Assembly (NCBI GenBank): GCA_030681375.1
Contig: JAUXWM010000042.1
Coordinates: 1 to 64,000 of the forward strand
DNA length: 64,000 bases
DNA from: Gallionella sp.
GTDB taxonomy: Bacteria > Pseudomonadota > Gammaproteobacteria > Burkholderiales > Gallionellaceae
Reading direction: 5' to 3'
The notes under the pieces were generated by a model. The model ran no database searches, was not told the origin of the DNA, and saw nothing but the letters and a program-made list of their open reading frames with translations. The position numbers and the translations under genes are program-made. Positions 40,674 through 49,085 of the stretch are shown here, in pieces; the first letter of the stretch is position 1, and every line of letters begins with the position of its first letter.

Positions 40674-40733
40674 GTAACAAGGAAGAAGGAAGAAACTTGC
40701 GTACCGCTACGCCCCTTCCCTCTTCCCTTTAAC
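40674..40733 (+). repeat. heptamer array with inverted arms in the argA-rsmE gap
   Basis: Left arm GTAACAA, GGAAGAA, GGAAGAA (40674-40694); right arm CCCTTCC, CTCTTCC, CTTTAAC (40713-40733). The arms are largely complementary and could fold into a hairpin. It fills most of the 128-bp gap and has the same two-arm design as the array at 14976-15037. Confidence 0.65.
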
Positions 40734-40756
40734 CGCTCACAAATGCTTAACCATTT

Positions 40757-41491
40757 TCAGTCATTAAAGTCACCCCACAGCGTTTGCAATGCGGCCAAAC
40801 CAGCAACGGCGGCCGTTTCGGTGCGCAGCACGCGCGCGCCCAGACGGACAGGCGTAAAACCGCAAAGCCCTGCGGATTCGCTCTCGCTCTCGGTGAAGCC
40901 ACCTTCGGCGCCGATCAGCAAAGCGACCCGCCCCTGTGGTCTGGGCTGGCTTTGCAACGAGGTCGCGCCCTGCGGCAACAGAATATATTTACTGTCAGCC
41001 GAGTCACGCATCTGCTGCAACCATGCCATGATGTCCACAGGCGGGTGAATCACCGGCAATACATTGCGACCGCACTGTTCACAGGCCGAGATAGCGACTT
41101 GCTGCCAGTGCTCGGTACGCTTGACGACGCGTTCGGCGGAAAGCTTGGCTACACTGCGTGCGGTGGCCAGAGGCTGGATTTCGGTGACTCCCAGCTCAGT
41201 AGCCTTCTGTATCACCCAGTCCATCTTCTCGCTACTCGACAAGGCTTGCGCCAGCAAAACCGGCAGTGGCGATTCGCGGTTGGCATCGATGCGTTTTAGC
41301 TCGCTGACGGTGACCTGCTTGCCGCTCAGGTCGTCAAGCACACCATGACACTCGTTGCCGATCCCGTCAAACAATTGCACCGCGTCGCCCTCGCGCAAAC
41401 GCAGCACGCGGCTGGCGTGATGCGCAGCATCCGGCGGCAGCCTGAATGAACCCTGCTCCGGCAATGGAGGATGACAATAAAAACGCGGCAT
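40757..41491 (-). CDS. rsmE: 16S rRNA m3U1498 methyltransferase
   Basis: 244 aa, SPOUT superfamily. N-terminal PUA-like part (MPRFYCHPPLPEQGSFRLP; HHASRVLRLREGDAVQLFDG) and a C-terminal knot with LLIGAEGGFTESESE and RLGARVLRTETAAVAGLAAL, the SAM-binding knot. It methylates U1498 of 16S rRNA. ATG 41491; divergent from the redoxin gene with 71 bp between. Confidence 0.95.
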   Translation of the reverse strand: MPRFYCHPPLPEQGSFRLPPDAAHHASRVLRLREGDAVQLFDGIGNECHGVLDDLSGKQVTVSELKRIDANRESPLPVLLAQALSSSEKMDWVIQKATELGVTEIQPLATARSVAKLSAERVVKRTEHWQQVAISACEQCGRNVLPVIHPPVDIMAWLQQMRDSADSKYILLPQGATSLQSQPRPQGRVALLIGAEGGFTESESESAGLCGFTPVRLGARVLRTETAAVAGLAALQTLWGDFND

Positions 41492-41562
41492 GATAGAAGA
41501 TAATTGAGTGACTGACGGGCGTGATAATATACCGCCTCTGAATATCTTGTCAGGAGCATGAA

Positions 41563-42117
41563 ATGGTCAGTTTGCAACCCCCTCTGTGTGACTTCGGCTG
41601 GAAGGCACTCGATTTCGATCTCCTGGGCGTGGACGGCGTACGTTATAACCTTGCCAATGCGCGAGGCGAAAACGGTTTACTGGTGATGTTTATCTGCAAT
41701 CACTGCCCTTATGTGAAATCCATACGCGAGCGTCTGGTGCGCGATACGCATGAGTTGCAGTTGCATGGCATTAACAGCGTCGCCATTATGTCCAACGATC
41801 CGGCTGAATATGAGGAGGATTCGTTCGAGAACATGAAACAGGCGGCAATAAACTATCGCTACCCATTCCCGTATGTGTGGGATGAGACCCAGCAGGTGGC
41901 AAAAAATTACGGTGCCGTGTGCACGCCGGATTTCTTCGGTTTCAATGCCAATCTGGAACTGCAATATCGCGGCCGCCTGGATGCCTCACGCAAGGAGGCC
42001 GTGGCGGATGCGCCGCGCGACTTGTTTGAAGCCATGTTGCAAGTGGCACGAACAGGCATGGGTCCGCGTGAGCAAATCGCCAGCATGGGCTGTTCCATCA
42101 AATGGAAAAACGAATGA
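41563..42117 (+). CDS. thioredoxin-fold redoxin (AhpC/TSA family)
   Basis: 184 aa, no signal peptide. The active site reads MFICNHCPYVKSI, a CxxC near residues 45-48, followed by the SNDPAEYEEDSFENM and YVWDETQQVAKNYGAVCTPDFFGF blocks typical of the cytoplasmic AhpC/TSA-like redoxins often labelled thioredoxin family protein. A third Cys precedes TPDFF. The redox partner is unknown. The downstream IMPase gene starts inside its stop codon. Confidence 0.88.
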   Translation: MVSLQPPLCDFGWKALDFDLLGVDGVRYNLANARGENGLLVMFICNHCPYVKSIRERLVRDTHELQLHGINSVAIMSNDPAEYEEDSFENMKQAAINYRYPFPYVWDETQQVAKNYGAVCTPDFFGFNANLELQYRGRLDASRKEAVADAPRDLFEAMLQVARTGMGPREQIASMGCSIKWKNE

Positions 42118-42947
42118 TGGAACAGCGCAGCATGTCGAGAACCGGCACATTTGGCATGAGCGCGATGCTCAAGGCGGTGATCGCAGCAGTCAAACTGGTG
42201 GCAGCCGAAGAAATTATGCCGCGCTACCTGAAGGTGGCACACCGGCACAAGAGCGATGGCAGCCTGTGCACTGACGCGGATATAGCCACGCAAACTGCGC
42301 TGACCCGAAAGCTGCAAGTCATTTGCAATGTCCCGGTGTTAGGCGAGGAGATGGCGGAAGCCGAGCAACTGGCGCTCTGGCAGAACTCACAGGAGGGCCT
42401 GTGGTGCGTCGATCCTATCGATGGCACTTCCAACTTTGTGCATGGCCTGCCTTATTTTGCAATCTCAGTTGCCTTGCTGCGAGGCGGAAAAAGCGTGCTG
42501 GGCGTAGTGTACGATCCTGTCGCCGAAGAGGTATTTGCCGCCGAGTCAGGCAAGGGTGCGTATCTGAATGGTGAAAGACTGCTGGGGCGCGTAACGGCAG
42601 AAACGATGAATCGCGCGCTGGCCAATGTGGACTTGAAGCGACTGAACGCCGGGCTGGCGGCGACTTTGGCATCCCATCCGCCCTATGCTTCGCAACGCAA
42701 TTTCGGCGCCAGTACGCTAGACTGGTGCTATACCGCTGCCGGACGTTACGACATGTATCTGCACGGCGGGCAAAAATTATGGGATTACGCTGCGGGCATG
42801 CTCATCTTGTCGGAAACGGGCGGACATGCCTGCTGCATAGAAAATGATGATTTTGCGGCGACTGATGTCTGGCAGCGTTCGGTCATCGCGGCACGCAGCG
42901 AAACCCTGTTTAATGAATGGAAAAGCTGGATACGCGCGCACTCCTGA
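42114..42947 (+). CDS. inositol monophosphatase-family phosphatase
   Basis: 277 aa from ATG 42114 (ATGATGG overlapping the preceding TGA); ATG 42117 and 42102 are close alternatives. Metal-binding motifs are GEE (about 81), WCVDPIDGTSNFVHG (about 100-114) and WDYAAGMLILSETGG. These define the Mg2+-dependent, Li+-sensitive phosphatase superfamily. Substrate could be inositol phosphate, PAP or histidinol phosphate; the sequence alone does not decide. Probably co-translated with the redoxin. Confidence 0.88.
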   Translation: MMEQRSMSRTGTFGMSAMLKAVIAAVKLVAAEEIMPRYLKVAHRHKSDGSLCTDADIATQTALTRKLQVICNVPVLGEEMAEAEQLALWQNSQEGLWCVDPIDGTSNFVHGLPYFAISVALLRGGKSVLGVVYDPVAEEVFAAESGKGAYLNGERLLGRVTAETMNRALANVDLKRLNAGLAATLASHPPYASQRNFGASTLDWCYTAAGRYDMYLHGGQKLWDYAAGMLILSETGGHACCIENDDFAATDVWQRSVIAARSETLFNEWKSWIRAHS

Positions 42948-43031
42948 GCATGGACAACTTCTGCCCGGCTAGGCAATACGCGTTCTGGTAAAATCCGCGG
43001 CTAAGTCAATTTAGGTTGCTAAAATAAACTC

Positions 43032-44405
43032 GTGAAAATATTGATACTGGGTGCGGGGCAGGTGGGCTCAACCGTGGCGGAAAGCTTGGTAAGCGAAGCC
43101 AATGACATCACGGTGGTGGATTCGGATGGCGCAAAGCTGGCTTTGCTGCAGGAACGTCTGGACTTGCGCACCCTGACCGGAAATGCCTCACACCCTTCGG
43201 TGCTGGAGCAAGCCGGCATTGCCGATACCGACATGTTGCTGGCTGTCACGCAAAGCGACGAAGTCAACATGGTGGCCTGCAAACTGGCTGCCAGCCTCTA
43301 CAATACGCCCACGCGCATCGCGCGGGTCCGCTCCGCCGATTTTCTGGCACGCCCTGAACTATTCAATAAAGACAATTTCTGCGTAGATTTTTCCATCTGC
43401 CCGGAACAAATTCTTACCGACTACATCACCAAGCTGATTGAATTCCCCGAGGCTTTGCAAGTGCTGCGCTTCTCGCAGGGCAAGGCCTCGCTGGTGGCAG
43501 TCCGCGCCTTCGCCGGCGGGCCGCTGGTGGGGAAGCCGCTCAGCATTCTGCACGACAATATGCCGCATATCGATGCGCGCGTCGCTGCGATTTTCCGCAA
43601 GGATAGCCCGCTGATTCCCGAAGGCAGCACCGTAGTTGAAGATGGCGACGAAATCTTCTTCATAGCCGCAACCAACAATATCCGCGCCGTACTCAAGGAA
43701 ATGCGCCGCATGGACAAGCCGGCCAAGCGCGTGATGATCGTGGGCGGCGGCAATATCGGCCTTCGTCTGGCCAAGGTGCTGGAAAACGATTATCAGGTCA
43801 AATTGATCGAATACAACAAGAAAGCCTGCGCCAAACTGGCAGAGGAGCTGACCAACACACTGGTGTTGAACGGTGACGGCACAGATGAAAAGTTGATGCA
43901 GCAGGAAAATGTCGGTGAAGTTGACGTATTTTGCGCGCTCACCAACGACGATGAGAACAACATCATGTCGGCGCTACTCGCCAAACAGGGCGGCGCACGC
44001 AAGGTCATCGCCCTGATCAACCGCAGCGCCTATGTCGATTTGTTGCAGGGCGGCAAGATCGACATCGCCCTGTCGCCCGCGAACGTCACCATAGGCTCGC
44101 TGCTCGCTTACGTGCGTCAGGGCGACGTGGCCGCAGTGCATTCACTGCGCCGCGGGGCGGCGGAGGCGCTGGAACTGGTAGTGCACGGCGACCGGCAGTC
44201 TTCCAAGGTGGTGGGGCGGCGCATCGACGAAATCGACCTGCCCAAAGGCGCCACGATCGGTGCGCTGGTGCGCGGCGACGAGGTCATCATGGGTCATCAC
44301 GACGTGCGCATCGAGGCTGACGACCATGTGATCGTATTTGTGATCAACAAGCAAATGGTGAAAAAAGTCGAAAAATTATTCCAGGTCAGCCTCGGTTTCT
44401 TCTAA
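43032..44405 (+). CDS. trkA: Trk potassium uptake regulatory protein TrkA
   Basis: 457 aa with a GTG start. Two RCK units: the first Rossmann motif is ILGAGQVGSTVAESL (about 4-18), the second MIVGGGNIGLRLAKVLE (about 236-252). Each is followed by a TrkA-C domain. It binds NAD(H) and nucleotides and gates the TrkH K+ channel encoded next. The gap to trkH (118 bp) contains a dispersed repeat. Confidence 0.96.
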   Translation: MKILILGAGQVGSTVAESLVSEANDITVVDSDGAKLALLQERLDLRTLTGNASHPSVLEQAGIADTDMLLAVTQSDEVNMVACKLAASLYNTPTRIARVRSADFLARPELFNKDNFCVDFSICPEQILTDYITKLIEFPEALQVLRFSQGKASLVAVRAFAGGPLVGKPLSILHDNMPHIDARVAAIFRKDSPLIPEGSTVVEDGDEIFFIAATNNIRAVLKEMRRMDKPAKRVMIVGGGNIGLRLAKVLENDYQVKLIEYNKKACAKLAEELTNTLVLNGDGTDEKLMQQENVGEVDVFCALTNDDENNIMSALLAKQGGARKVIALINRSAYVDLLQGGKIDIALSPANVTIGSLLAYVRQGDVAAVHSLRRGAAEALELVVHGDRQSSKVVGRRIDEIDLPKGATIGALVRGDEVIMGHHDVRIEADDHVIVFVINKQMVKKVEKLFQVSLGFF

Positions 44406-44453
44406 CGGAAATGGCAATGATGATGCTTTTGATGATAAAACGGGCCATGTCCG

Positions 44454-44520
44454 CTCCCTATCCCCAACCCTCTCCCGCCTGCGGGCGAGGGTGCAAACGA
44501 ATCGCTGTGCGAGTTATACG
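44454..44520 (+). repeat. dispersed CCCTCACCCC...CTCTCCC...CGAGGG repeat, copy 2
   Basis: TCCCTATCCCCAACC, CTCTCCC, GCCTGCGGGCGAGGG, then CGAATCGCTGTGCGAGTT. Block order matches 11228-11300. It fills the trkA-trkH gap and reaches to within 4 bp of the trkH ATG. Confidence 0.6.
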
Positions 44521-44523
44521 TTA

Positions 44524-45984
44524 ATGAAACGCACGCTTACCGTTATCCGCGCGCTGGGGCTGATGCTGATGGTGTTCAGTCTGGCCTATGTCATGCCTGT
44601 GGTGACCGCGCTGATCCATGGTGACAGCATCATGCAGCTGGATTTCCTGCTGGCCATGGTCTGGACCGCTGCTTTCGGATGCCTGATGTGGTTGCTCACG
44701 CGCCATCGCAAAGGCGAACTATCTGTCCGGCATGGCTATTTGCTGGTGGTTGCCATGTGGACAGCCATGCCGGCTTTCGGCACGCTACCCTTGTTGTTGT
44801 CCATACCCGGACTGTCTTTTACGGATGCCTATTTCGAAACCATGTCCGCCATGACCACCACCGGCGCAACGGTATTGACCGGACTGGACGATATGCCGCC
44901 GTCTATCAATGTATGGCGGCATGAGTTGCAATGGCTGGGCGGATTGGGCGTCATCGTGCTGGCAGTGGCCGTGCTGCCGCTGCTGGGTATAGGCGGGCGA
45001 CAACTGTTCAAGGCGGAGACGCCTGGACCGATGAAGGATTCTTCGCTAGCACCGCGCATCGCCGACACAGCGCGCAATCTGTGGGCTGTCTATCTGGTGA
45101 TCACACTGGCTTGTATTGCATCACTGAAATGGGCAGGAATGAGCTGGCTGGACGCGGTGTGTCATGGATTTTCCACCACCGGGCTCGGCGGTTTCTCTAC
45201 CCACGATGCCAGCGTCGGTTATTTTAATTCGCCGCTGATAGAATTCATCATGATCGTGTTCATGCTTTTCGCCGTGGTCAATTTTGCCACGCACTTTCTG
45301 GTCTGGCGCAGCCGCAGTCCCAGCGCCTATCTGCGCGACGTCGAAGCGCAGACTGCGTTGGGACTGATACTCTTCAGCTGCCTGGCGATCGCCTTTTTCC
45401 TTTGGTGGAACGGCGTTTATGCGGAATTTACCACCGCGCTGCGTCACGCCAGTTTTAACGTGGTCTCTATCGGGGCCAGTTCTGGCTTTGCCAGCCTGGA
45501 CTACGCGCAATGGCCAATCTTTGCACCCTTGTGGATGATGTTCATCGGCTGCATTGCCGCCAGCTCAGGATCGACTGGTGGCGGCATCAAGATGATACGC
45601 ACGCTGGTACTGGTCAAGCAGGCGGGGCGCGAATTCGTCAAGCTGTTACACCCTTCCGCCGTCAATCCGCTGAAGATCGGCGGCCAAGTCATTCCGAACG
45701 GCGTGGTTTTTTCGGTACTGGGATTTATTTTCCTGTATTTCATGACCATCGCCACTTTGACATTCGTGCTGTTAATCAGCGGCCTGGATTTCATCACGGC
45801 TTTCAGCGCAACTCTGGCCTGTGTCAATAACTTTGGCCCGGGTCTGGGCGCAGTCGGCCCGGCCAGCAACTATGCCGGATTGACTGATTTTCAAACCTGG
45901 GTATGCACGTTCGGCATGCTGGTCGGCCGCCTGGAAATTTTCACGGTGCTGATACTGTTTACCCCGCAGTTCTGGCGACGCTGA
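44524..45984 (+). CDS. trkH: Trk potassium transporter subunit TrkH
   Basis: 486 aa from ATG 44524. About ten membrane spans arranged as four pore repeats, with filter segments near TTTGATVLTGLD, FSTTGLGGFSTHD, SIGASSGFAS and CVNNFGPGLGAVGP. It conducts K+ with TrkA on the cytoplasmic face. Length and order trkA-trkH are standard. The stop shares a base with the next ATG (TGATG), so the kinase-like gene downstream is translationally coupled to it. Confidence 0.95.
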   Translation: MKRTLTVIRALGLMLMVFSLAYVMPVVTALIHGDSIMQLDFLLAMVWTAAFGCLMWLLTRHRKGELSVRHGYLLVVAMWTAMPAFGTLPLLLSIPGLSFTDAYFETMSAMTTTGATVLTGLDDMPPSINVWRHELQWLGGLGVIVLAVAVLPLLGIGGRQLFKAETPGPMKDSSLAPRIADTARNLWAVYLVITLACIASLKWAGMSWLDAVCHGFSTTGLGGFSTHDASVGYFNSPLIEFIMIVFMLFAVVNFATHFLVWRSRSPSAYLRDVEAQTALGLILFSCLAIAFFLWWNGVYAEFTTALRHASFNVVSIGASSGFASLDYAQWPIFAPLWMMFIGCIAASSGSTGGGIKMIRTLVLVKQAGREFVKLLHPSAVNPLKIGGQVIPNGVVFSVLGFIFLYFMTIATLTFVLLISGLDFITAFSATLACVNNFGPGLGAVGPASNYAGLTDFQTWVCTFGMLVGRLEIFTVLILFTPQFWRR

Positions 45985-47015
45985 TGAGCAGACCGAAAAT
46001 GAATAGCCGCGTGCGCCCCGGTAAAGCCAGACAACAACAGCTGACAGTGAACGACGACGTGGAAATGCTGTTGCTGCCCGTGTTTCTGGAAGAGGCCGAT
46101 GAATTGCGCCCGATGATTAACGAGTCCTTACGCGCTTTGCGCGCAGAACCCGGTGATGACTCGCAACGGCAATTGATAAATCGTCTGCTACATACGTTCA
46201 AGGGAAGTGCGCGCATGACAGGCGCGATGCGTATCGGCGACATTATTCACACCATGGAAGATCGTTTGCTCGTAGCCGCCCCTTCAGCCGGACTTTGGGG
46301 TGCGTTAAATGACGATCTTGAGCGGATAAACAGCCTGCTGGAAGCATTGCGTGAAGCGCAGCTGGTTGCCGAAGCCAACCCTGTTGAGGACGGCAGCAAA
46401 TCCGAGCAAGTGACCGCTGACAGCCCATTTGCCCGCATGAGCGAACGACTTTACCGCACGCTGCGGCAAACGGCCAAGGAACTGAACAAGCGCGTCAATC
46501 TTGAACTGATCGTGAACGACGTTGAGCTGGAAGGACGTGTGCTGGAAAAAATGACCGCCCCGTTCGAGCACCTGTTGCGCAATGCCATCGCACACGGCGT
46601 GGAAAAAGAGCAACAGCGTATTGATAGCGATAAAGAGCTGATCGGCGAAATTCAGTTGTGCCTGCGTCAGGAAAACGATGAAGTGATCGTTGAATTCAGC
46701 GATGACGGGCGCGGCCTGAACCTGGCAGCTTTGCGCGCACAGGCTATCAAAAGGGGCTTGCTGAACGAGGCAGACATTCCGGAAGAGCAGCTGGAGCAAC
46801 TGATCTTCATCCCCGGCATTTCGACGGCCGAGGCAGTGACCGGTGTGTCTGGTCGCGGTATCGGCATGGATGTGGTGCGCAGCGAAGTCACAGCCCTGGG
46901 TGGACGAATCGAAGTCCATTCGAAGCCGGGTCAGGGTACGCAATTCACCATACATCTCCCGGCTCACACCCTGGTTAGTCATAAGACGCGGAGCCGTTCC
47001 GCTATCGACCTGTGA
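45984..47015 (+). CDS. truncated CheA/ChpA-like kinase: Hpt and HATPase only
   Basis: 343 aa. An Hpt domain with phosphoacceptor His70 (LLHTFKGSARMTG) is followed by a ChpA-type segment (RLYRTLRQTAKELNKRV) and an HATPase domain. The latter has N-box HLLRNAIAHGVE (about 196-207), G1 DDGRGL (about 240) and G2 SGRGIGMDVVRSEVTALGGRIEV (about 288). The protein stops soon after TIHLP, where ChpA/PilL would continue into CheW-like and receiver domains. The last 15 residues show no family match. No receiver, CheW or receptor gene is nearby. It is coupled to trkH by a one-base overlap. Probably an orphan, shortened PilL/ChpA paralogue; function unknown. Confidence 0.8.
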   Translation: MSRPKMNSRVRPGKARQQQLTVNDDVEMLLLPVFLEEADELRPMINESLRALRAEPGDDSQRQLINRLLHTFKGSARMTGAMRIGDIIHTMEDRLLVAAPSAGLWGALNDDLERINSLLEALREAQLVAEANPVEDGSKSEQVTADSPFARMSERLYRTLRQTAKELNKRVNLELIVNDVELEGRVLEKMTAPFEHLLRNAIAHGVEKEQQRIDSDKELIGEIQLCLRQENDEVIVEFSDDGRGLNLAALRAQAIKRGLLNEADIPEEQLEQLIFIPGISTAEAVTGVSGRGIGMDVVRSEVTALGGRIEVHSKPGQGTQFTIHLPAHTLVSHKTRSRSAIDL

Positions 47016-47067
47016 ATTTAAGCAACGTCGAATTGTGAAGCAACCCTTAGCCAGCTACAATGCCGCC

Positions 47068-47628
47068 ATGTCTAAATTCGATCTTACCCATCACTTCCTG
47101 ATTGCCATGCCCGCCATGCAAGAGGGCTTCTTCGCCGGCACGCTGACTTACATCTGCGAACACGACGAAAACGGCGCGCTGGGGCTGGTGGTGAACCGCC
47201 CGATCAGCCTGACGCTGTCCGAGATGTTCAGCCAGATCAATATTCCGCTGCATCAAACCCGACTGGAAAGAATTCCGGTGCATATGGGCGGTCCTGTGCA
47301 AGTCGAACGCGGCTTTGTCTTACACGACACCCGACAGGATTGGCAATCTACCCTGCGCATCAACGACAGACTGGCGCTGACCACCTCAAAAGACATACTC
47401 GAAGCCATGGGCGAAGGAAGAGGTCCGGACAATTTTCTGGTCACGCTGGGCTATTCCGGCTGGGATCAAGGCCAGCTGGAACATGAAATCAACGAAAACA
47501 CCTGGCTGACCGTGCCCGCCAACGAACACATCCTGTTCAAACTGCCTGCCGAAGAGCGGCTGGCCGCAGCGATGGCTTTGCTGGGCGTTGAATATTCAAT
47601 GCTGGTCGAAGATGCCGGACATGCCTGA
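47068..47628 (+). CDS. YqgE/AlgH family protein (DUF179)
   Basis: 186 aa from ATG 47068. Motifs HHFLIAMPAMQEGFFAGTLTYICEH, GALGLVVNRP, GGPVQVERGFVLH and ALGYSGWDQGQLEHEI-like (here TLGYSGWDQGQLEHEINEN) identify DUF179. Biochemical role unknown; in Pseudomonas AlgH affects alginate regulation. It is paired with ruvX as in most proteobacteria and overlaps it by 17 bases. Confidence 0.94.
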   Translation: MSKFDLTHHFLIAMPAMQEGFFAGTLTYICEHDENGALGLVVNRPISLTLSEMFSQINIPLHQTRLERIPVHMGGPVQVERGFVLHDTRQDWQSTLRINDRLALTTSKDILEAMGEGRGPDNFLVTLGYSGWDQGQLEHEINENTWLTVPANEHILFKLPAEERLAAAMALLGVEYSMLVEDAGHA

Positions 47629-48136
47629 TAAGGCAGAATTGAGGATCAATGTCACGCCTCAGCCCTCAGTCCTCAGTCCTGTAGTTGGCACCCTGCTCGC
47701 CTTTGATTTTGGCACCCAGCGCATCGGTGTGGCTGTGGGCAATACCTTTTCTGCCCATGCACAAGCTTTGACCACCATTGCCGAAGAGAAAAACGAAATC
47801 CGCTTTGCGGCGATCACAGCGCTGATCAGAGAATGGCAACCGTGCGCGCTGCTGGTGGGTCTGCCCTGTAACGATGACGGCAGCCCGCACGAATTAACCG
47901 CACTGTGCCGTCGCTTTGCAAACCGTCTGCACGGACGGTTTGCGCTGACGACCTTGCTGGTAGATGAGCGTTATACTTCGCTGGCGGCCAGCGAGCAGTT
48001 AAACAAGGAAGGCATAAGGGGCAGGCAGCAGCAGAGCCTGATAGACCAGTACGCCGCGCAGCAAATCATGCAGGCCTGGTTTGATGAACCGACAGCCTGT
48101 ATCACCGTAGGGGCTGACAGGAAGAAAAATGAATAA
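47612..48136 (+). CDS. ruvX: Holliday junction resolvase-like protein RuvX/YqgF
   Basis: 174 aa from ATG 47612 (or 171 from ATG 47621). RNase H-like fold: [32 protein letters not shown] and [14 protein letters not shown] carry the catalytic acidic residues. In other bacteria YqgF is a nuclease linked to 16S 5'-end or recombination processing. The N-terminus is about 20 residues longer than usual because it contains a heptamer array (47657-47684) translated as part of PQPSVLSPV. No alternative ATG/GTG start lies after the array. It overlaps pyrB by 8 bases. Confidence 0.92.
   Translation: MPDMPDKAELRINVTPQPSVLSPVVGTLLAFDFGTQRIGVAVGNTFSAHAQALTTIAEEKNEIRFAAITALIREWQPCALLVGLPCNDDGSPHELTALCRRFANRLHGRFALTTLLVDERYTSLAASEQLNKEGIRGRQQQSLIDQYAAQQIMQAWFDEPTACITVGADRKKNE
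47657..47684 (+). repeat. heptamer array inside the 5' end of ruvX
   Basis: CCTCAGC, CCTCAGT, CCTCAGT, CCTGTAG: four 7-mers, two identical. It falls in frame between the ruvX start and the conserved AFDFG motif. Confidence 0.75.
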
Positions 48137-49085
48137 TCCGCAACTAAACAAACACGGTGAGCTCCAGCATCTGCTGAGCACCGAAGGCCTGCCGGCACGC
48201 ATCATGCGCGAGATACTCGACCGCGCCGCAACCTTTCTGGATGAGGCCGACGGCCATGAATTCAAAAAAGTGCCGTTGCTGCACGGCAAATCGGTGTTCA
48301 ACGTATTCTTCGAGAACAGCACCCGCACCCGCACCACCTTCGAGATCGCGGCCAAGAAATTGTCTGCTGACGTGGTCAACCTGAACATCGGCTCCTCCTC
48401 CACCAGCAAAGGCGAGACGCTTCTGGACACGGTGGACAACCTTTGCGCGATGCATGCCGACATGTTCGTGGTGCGGCACTCGTCGAGTGGAGCGGCGCAT
48501 CTGATCGCCCGTCACGTCGCGCCCGAGATACACGTCATCAATGCCGGTGACGGACGCCATGCGCATCCGACTCAGGCGTTGCTGGACATGTACACCATCC
48601 GGCATTACAAGAAGGAATTCCACAACCTGCGCGTCGCCATTGTCGGCGACATCCTGCATTCGCGCGTGGCGCGCTCGCAGATACACGCGCTGACCACGCT
48701 GGGCGTACCGGAAGTGCGCGTCATTGCACCGAAAACACTGCTGCCCACTCACGTCGAAAAACTCGGCGTGCAGGTTTATCACGACATGGCGCAAGGACTC
48801 AAGGACGTGGACGTGGTGATGACCTTGCGCTTGCAGAACGAGCGCATGCAGGGCGCGCTGCTGCCTTCCGCACAGGAATTTTTCAAATACTACGGTCTGA
48901 CGCAGGAGCGACTGGCGCTGGCCAGACCTGACGCCATCGTGATGCATCCCGGCCCGATGAATCGCGGCGTGGAAATCGATTCTTCCGTGGCGGACGGCCC
49001 GCAAGCTGTCATCCTGCCCCAAGTCACCTTCGGCGTCGCGGTACGCATGGCGGTGATGAGCACCTTAGCCGGGAATACACCATGA
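48129..49085 (+). CDS. pyrB: aspartate carbamoyltransferase catalytic subunit
   Basis: 318 aa. Carbamoyl-phosphate loop [18 protein letters not shown] (about 58-75), [20 protein letters not shown] and the [10 protein letters not shown]-terminal motif. It forms N-carbamoyl-aspartate in pyrimidine synthesis. There is no pyrI; instead an inactive dihydroorotase follows, as in class-A ATCases of Pseudomonas type where PyrC' holds the catalytic chains together. Its stop overlaps the next start by four bases. Confidence 0.96.
   Translation: MNNPQLNKHGELQHLLSTEGLPARIMREILDRAATFLDEADGHEFKKVPLLHGKSVFNVFFENSTRTRTTFEIAAKKLSADVVNLNIGSSSTSKGETLLDTVDNLCAMHADMFVVRHSSSGAAHLIARHVAPEIHVINAGDGRHAHPTQALLDMYTIRHYKKEFHNLRVAIVGDILHSRVARSQIHALTTLGVPEVRVIAPKTLLPTHVEKLGVQVYHDMAQGLKDVDVVMTLRLQNERMQGALLPSAQEFFKYYGLTQERLALARPDAIVMHPGPMNRGVEIDSSVADGPQAVILPQVTFGVAVRMAVMSTLAGNTP

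Noticed and set aside
39822..41048. Long plus-strand open frame (408 codons) antisense to argA and rsmE
   Set aside because: It spans two well-supported genes and a repeat region and shows no domain; composition rich in His, Arg and Gln is typical of antisense frames.
46960..47067. Frameshift that would restore the missing C-terminal domains of the ChpA-like kinase
   Set aside because: The alternative frame after TIHLP was read through to the YqgE start and shows no CheW or receiver homology, so a simple sequencing frameshift does not explain the truncation.
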